Part shown: positions 61,009-64,000 of the stretch, one piece after another | How positions within the stretch are numbered: position 1 is the stretch's first letter | Layout of the letters: every line of letters begins with the position of its first letter | Source: Kribbella italica | GTDB taxonomy: Bacteria > Actinomycetota > Actinomycetes > Propionibacteriales > Kribbellaceae | NCBI RefSeq assembly: GCF_014205135.1 | Contig: NZ_JACHMY010000001.1 | Coordinates: 6,138,001 to 6,202,000 of the forward strand | Direction of reading: 5' to 3' | Length of the DNA stretch: 64,000 nt | Made by a program: the position numbers and the translations under genes | Notes under the pieces: generated by a model | Told to the model about the DNA's origin: nothing | The model's database searches: none | What the model saw: only the letters and a program-made list of their open reading frames with translations

Positions 61009-61511
61009 CGGTGAAGATCAGAGACGCCCGAGCGGACGACTGGCCGGCCATCCTGCCGTTCTTCCGGGAGATCGTCGACGCGGGGGAAACCTACGCCTAC
61101 GACCCGGCCCTGACCGACGACCAGGCACGCGACCTCTGGATGTCACCGTCCAGCGCACCCAACAGCCGTACCACGGTAGCGATCGATGCCGACGGCACCG
61201 TTCTCGGCAGCGCCAACATGTACCCCAACCGCCCCGGCCGCGGTGCCCACGTCTCCAGCGCCAGTTTCATGGTCGCCTCCACCGCCCGAGGCAAAGGCGT
61301 AGGCCGAGCCCTCTGCCAGGACGTGATCACCTGGTCCACCACCGAAGGCTTCCGAGCCATCCAGTTCAACGCCGTCGTCGAAACCAACACCCCAGCAGTC
61401 CACCTCTGGCAGTCCCTCGGCTTCACCATCATCGGCACCGTCCCCGAAGCCTTCCACCACCCCACCCACTCCTACGTGGGTCTCCACGTCATGCACCGCC
61501 CGCTCCCCTAA
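61005..61511 (+). CDS. GNAT-family N-acetyltransferase
   Basis: 168 aa from a GTG at 61005 overlapping the methyltransferase stop. Acetyl-CoA motif VASTARGKGVGRALCQDVI and motif B NAVVETNTPAVHLWQSLGF. Resembles L-amino-acid or phosphinothricin-type N-acetyltransferases; substrate not known. Followed by a 7-bp tandem repeat after 49 bp. Confidence 0.88.
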   Translation: MTVKIRDARADDWPAILPFFREIVDAGETYAYDPALTDDQARDLWMSPSSAPNSRTTVAIDADGTVLGSANMYPNRPGRGAHVSSASFMVASTARGKGVGRALCQDVITWSTTEGFRAIQFNAVVETNTPAVHLWQSLGFTIIGTVPEAFHHPTHSYVGLHVMHRPLP

Positions 61512-61560
61512 CAGCCCCACCCGCCAGCGCCAAGGGGCGACCGGCAGCTGGCGACCGGCG

Positions 61561-61643
61561 GCTGGCGGCTGGCGGCTGGCGGCTGGCGGCTGGCGGCTGG
61601 CGGCTGGCGGCTGGCGGCTGGCGGCTGGCGGCTGGCGGCTGGC
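61561..61643 (+). repeat. 7-bp tandem repeat GCTGGCG (about 12 copies)
   Basis: Perfect GCTGGCG units over 83 bp, 50 bp beyond the acetyltransferase stop. On one strand it spells Arg-Gln-Pro-Pro-Ala-Ala-Ser repeats, since 21 bp equals three units. Confidence 0.9.
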
Positions 61644-62230
61644 AACCGCCGCCGCGACCCTCGGTTATCCAGGACCCGGTATCCACGATCATCGGCCGCT
61701 GGCTGGCGACCTGCTCCCCACCCCGCGGCTCTCGCCGTACCAGCGCGACTCAGTTCGTCGTACCAGCCAACGGCACGGCGGCCACCTTCGACCGTGCAGC
61801 GCTGGGTCTCGGCAAGTACTCCCCTGCGTACAGCTTCGCCGACCGCTGCCTGCTCACCGACCGGGCGATCTCTCGTGCATGGCCTTGACCACCAGTTCCA
61901 GCCGGAGATGTCGACCCTTTGGCACCCGACACAACACACGGCGGGAGAAGCCTGGGCGAGCCGTTGATCGTGCGCAGCCACCCGCTGCAGACCGGCGGAC
62001 TCCAGCGAGCGCGCGAGGTACGGCAGCGGGCTTTCGTGAGCGCGACGGCGAGGCTGTTCAGGACGAGACCGGTGGTCTTCCAAGGCGAGGATGGTCTTGC
62101 TCAGCGGGTCGGCGCGGTCGTCGCCTGACTCGTCGAATGGCCGCGGCACCCCGCGGCCTGGGCAGCGGGCAGCCACGCCCGAGGACTACTTGCCGGTGTC
62201 GGCTGGCCGCCTTGGACGGCGACGCACGGC

Positions 62231-62395
62231 GGGTCGGTGGGCGGCGGGTCGGTGGGCGACGGGTCGGTGGGCGACGGGTCGGTGGGCGACGGGTCGGTGG
62301 GCGACGGGTCGGTGGGCGCCGGGTCGGTGGGCGCCGGGTCGGTGGGCGCCGGGTCGGTGGGCGCCGGGTCGGTGGGCGCCGGGTCGGTGGGCGGC
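62231..62395 (+). repeat. 15-bp tandem repeat (11 copies) in variant blocks
   Basis: Unit GGGTCGGTGGGC followed by GGC, GAC or GCC. In order: one GGC, four GAC, five GCC, one GGC. Identical variants stand side by side, which suggests growth by slippage or unequal exchange. Confidence 0.92.
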
Positions 62396-62437
62396 GGGCG
62401 GCGGGCGGCGGGCGGCGGGCGGCGGGCGGCGGGCGGC
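62396..62437 (+). repeat. 7-bp tandem repeat GGGCGGC (six copies)
   Basis: Follows the 15-bp array directly. The unit equals the last part of the 15-bp unit, so it probably arose from it. Confidence 0.85.
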
Positions 62438-62639
62438 CAGTATCGCGTGGACTGCAGGGTTTGTCGGCCGGAGTGGTCCGCTGCGGGCCGGATGGCTCGA
62501 TGGTCAGTTGGATCTGGTTGGCCGGGTGGTTGGCTGGCTCAGTTGGTCGGGGTGCTTGCCGACGGACTGGTCGGTGGTCGGCGGGGTGCAGGTCGACGAC
62601 CCCCGCCGTGGTCGTGCCGGCGGTGGTCGTCGGGTTCGT

Positions 62640-63035
62640 TCAGAAGGAGGCTAGTTCCTCGGGGGTGAAGGCTCTGAGGACGCAGAACTCGTTGCCTTCG
62701 GGGTCGGTCATGACTACCCAGGAGGCGGTGGCGTCCTGGCCGATGTCTACCTGCTTGCCGCCGAGGGACTCGATGCGGGCTACTTCGGCGGACTGGTCCT
62801 CGGGGCGGAGGTCCATGTGGACGCGGTTCTTCAGGGCCTTCGGCTCGTCGGCGGCGACGCGGAGGAAGAGGATGTCGGGGACGATGCCGTCCTCGGGGCT
62901 GCCGGCCGGGGGCTCGAGGACGTACTCCTTCTCGTGTTCGAAGGTGATGCGCCAGCCGAGGACCTCGGCCCAGAAACGTGCCTGCGCGGCGGGGTCGATC
63001 GCGTCGTAGTTCACACACTGCACCCGGATTGCCAT
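62640..63035 (-). CDS. VOC-family protein
   Basis: 131 aa, ATG at 63035 with GAGAAGG upstream. Single VOC module starting MAIRVQCVNYDAIDPAAQARF and ending MTDPEGNEFCVLRAFTPEE, the same closing pattern as the gene at 45588. The middle LGWRITFEHEKEYVL and RVHMDLRPEDQSAEVARI are typical. Function unknown. Flanked by minisatellites on both sides. Confidence 0.87.
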   Translation of the reverse strand: MAIRVQCVNYDAIDPAAQARFWAEVLGWRITFEHEKEYVLEPPAGSPEDGIVPDILFLRVAADEPKALKNRVHMDLRPEDQSAEVARIESLGGKQVDIGQDATASWVVMTDPEGNEFCVLRAFTPEELASF

Positions 63036-63120
63036 GCAGGAACCTTCTCATTCAGCCGGCCCGCACTCTGCTGAGGGGAGGCCAAGCAACTGCAGCGTTC
63101 GTTGGCGGCGGGGAGCGGGT

Positions 63121-63215
63121 CGCGGAGCGAGGTGACCGGCCGCGGAGCGAGGTGACCGGTCGGGGGCGAGGTTGTCGGCGGGGGCGAGGTTGTCGGCGGG
63201 GGCGAGGTGACCGGT
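63121..63215 (+). repeat. mixed 20/18-bp tandem repeats before the last gene
   Basis: CGCGGAGCGAGGTGACCGG(C/T) twice (63121, 63141), then CGGGGGCGAGGTTGTCGG twice (63161, 63179) and one CGGGGGCGAGGTGACCGG copy at 63197. They end about 90 bp before the start of the SCO6745-family gene, so no operator is claimed. Confidence 0.75.
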
Positions 63216-63303
63216 CGGGGGCGACCGGTCCCGGACGGAGGGTGAGATGGCTGGTGGGTCACAGAGGGGTGTGGGGAAGAGAGCGGCGTGTTTGGATCGG
63301 AAG

Positions 63304-64000
63304 ATGACGGAGAGTCGGGCGCGGCGGTTGTGGCGGGTGTTGGAGCCGGTTCATGCGGTGACGTATTTTGCGCCGGAGACTCGGCGGGCTACGGATGGGC
63401 TGGGGTTGCGGGGTGGGTGGATGAGTTACTTCGCCTGCCGGGCGGCTCCGTTGGGGGCGGTGGGGCCGGAGGTGGTGGCGGCTGCGTTCTACAACTTTCA
63501 TCCGGGGATGGTGGCGCGGGCGATTCCGGATGCTTGGGGGTATGCGTCGCCGGAGCAGTTGGTCGGCGTACGGCTGGAGGCTGTGGACCAGGCCGTACGG
63601 CGGTTGCTGCCTGATGCAGTGAGCAGTACGACGGTGCGGCGGGCGGCTGAGTTGGCTCGGGAGGCGGCGGAGGTGGCGCCGACTGCTGGGCGGCTGTTGG
63701 CGGCGGCTAATGCTGCGCTGGATTGGGCGGACGAGCCGCATCTCGTGCTGTGGCAGGCGACGACGATTCTGCGGGAGTCGCGAGGGGACGGGCATGTCGC
63801 GGCGTTGATCGCGGCGGGGATCAGTCCGTGTCAGGCGAATCTGACGTTGACGGCGTCGGGTGGGCCGTCGAAGGAGGTGTACCGGCAGAGCCGGCGGTGG
63901 AGTGACGACGAGTGGGCCGAGGCGGAGCGGGATCTGCGGGAGCGCGGGCTGCTGGGTGATGACGGCGTGCTGACCGAACGCGGGTACGCCGTACGGCGTG
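63304..64000 (+). CDS. SCO6745-family protein (3' end outside window)
   Basis: At least 232 aa with the start at 63304 and no stop before the edge. Family-specific segments: RLWRVLEPVHAVTYFAPE, AAFYNFHPGMVARAIPDAW, then a helix-turn-helix-like C-terminal half (VYRQSRRWSDDEWAEAER, LTERGYAVRR). Named after a Streptomyces protein and of unknown function. The sequence is at the right edge and lacks its C-terminus. Confidence 0.82.
   Translation, partial: MTESRARRLWRVLEPVHAVTYFAPETRRATDGLGLRGGWMSYFACRAAPLGAVGPEVVAAAFYNFHPGMVARAIPDAWGYASPEQLVGVRLEAVDQAVRRLLPDAVSSTTVRRAAELAREAAEVAPTAGRLLAAANAALDWADEPHLVLWQATTILRESRGDGHVAALIAAGISPCQANLTLTASGGPSKEVYRQSRRWSDDEWAEAERDLRERGLLGDDGVLTERGYAVRR

Larger units (their letters stand above)
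61512..62639. other. gene-poor region with GC-rich minisatellites
   Basis: Roughly 1.1 kb. A 7-bp array (61561-61643) and a 15-bp array (62231-62395) with a 7-bp extension to 62437 bracket 590 bp of sequence. Long open frames cross it on both strands, but their composition is repetitive and Arg-, Gly- or Pro-rich, they overlap the arrays, and no conserved family was recognised. The middle part may be the remains of a gene; I cannot name it. Confidence 0.7.

Noticed and set aside
62231..62395. CRISPR array
   Set aside because: The 15-bp units are contiguous with no spacers, and no cas gene is present.
61879..63009. 376-aa plus-strand frame with Val-Gly-Gly-Arg-Arg repeats, and 222-aa minus frame at 61508
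   Set aside because: The repeats come from the 15-bp or 7-bp DNA arrays; it crosses the real VOC gene at 62640 in antisense.

Overview
The window is high-GC DNA (GTG starts, dense operons with 4-bp stop/start overlaps, mycothiol-type enzymes, a WhiB protein, an EccA-like ATPase, an MprAB-PepD stress locus, actinobacterial-style promoters). This points to a soil actinomycete of the Nocardioidales/Kribbellaceae type; the genus Kribbella is a guess from gene content, not proven. I see no rRNA, tRNA, CRISPR array, transposase or integrase.

Left part (1-16.9 kb): a truncated M23/lysozyme cell-wall hydrolase, a GntR regulator, then an eight-gene minus-strand operon (10823 down to 1792) with a secreted DUF4185-like protein, a GntR regulator, a MalEFG-type sugar ABC importer, an SDR dehydrogenase, a glucarate-dehydratase-like enolase-superfamily enzyme and a six-hairpin glycosidase-like protein. 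Almost every junction overlaps by 4 bp, and a palindrome lies inside the operon promoter. Next come housekeeping genes: holin-like membrane protein, LMW tyrosine phosphatase, PPi-type phosphofructokinase, a TIM-barrel protein, an Lrp regulator, an EamA exporter and an F420-type oxidoreductase.

Middle (17-36 kb): the MprA/MprB two-component system followed by a PepD/HtrA serine protease, both transcription units preceded by 11-bp phased TCA repeats; a GH18 chitinase; DinB-fold, pirin and L-rhamnose mutarotase genes; a lipoprotein PBP; an orphan EccA-like AAA ATPase; zinc-ribbon and WhiB proteins; a secreted M6 metalloprotease; a Y-family polymerase with an Asp-rich repeat tail; and a mycothiol-dependent isomerase-type protein. 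A 1.1-kb spacer at 36.1-37.2 kb holds a large direct duplication, a 20-bp tandem array and what looks like a TreY gene remnant.

Right-centre (37.2-49.4 kb): a second sugar operon (43806 down to 37203: RbsB/RbsA/RbsC-type ABC importer, enolase-superfamily dehydratase, amidohydrolase-type lactonase) divergent from a GntR regulator and a 2,4-diketo-3-deoxyaldonate-type FAH hydrolase. Together they look like non-phosphorylative catabolism of a deoxy sugar such as L-fucose or L-rhamnose. After that: a DUF1023 alpha/beta hydrolase pair, and CbtA/CbtB cobalt transport genes with a degenerate histidine-phosphatase gene under a clear cobalamin riboswitch.

Right end (49.4-64 kb): LysE and MFS exporters, DUF1304, a phosphotriesterase-family hydrolase, a DEAD-box helicase, a DinB-fold protein, an amidohydrolase, an NTF2-like protein, an ankyrin-repeat protein behind a structured leader that can hide its ribosome binding site, a Ca2+/H+ antiporter, a methyltransferase and a GNAT acetyltransferase, and a VOC protein and an SCO6745-family gene surrounded by GC-rich minisatellites (7-, 15- and about 20-bp units). 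The most unusual material is regulatory or repetitive rather than a clearly new protein system.
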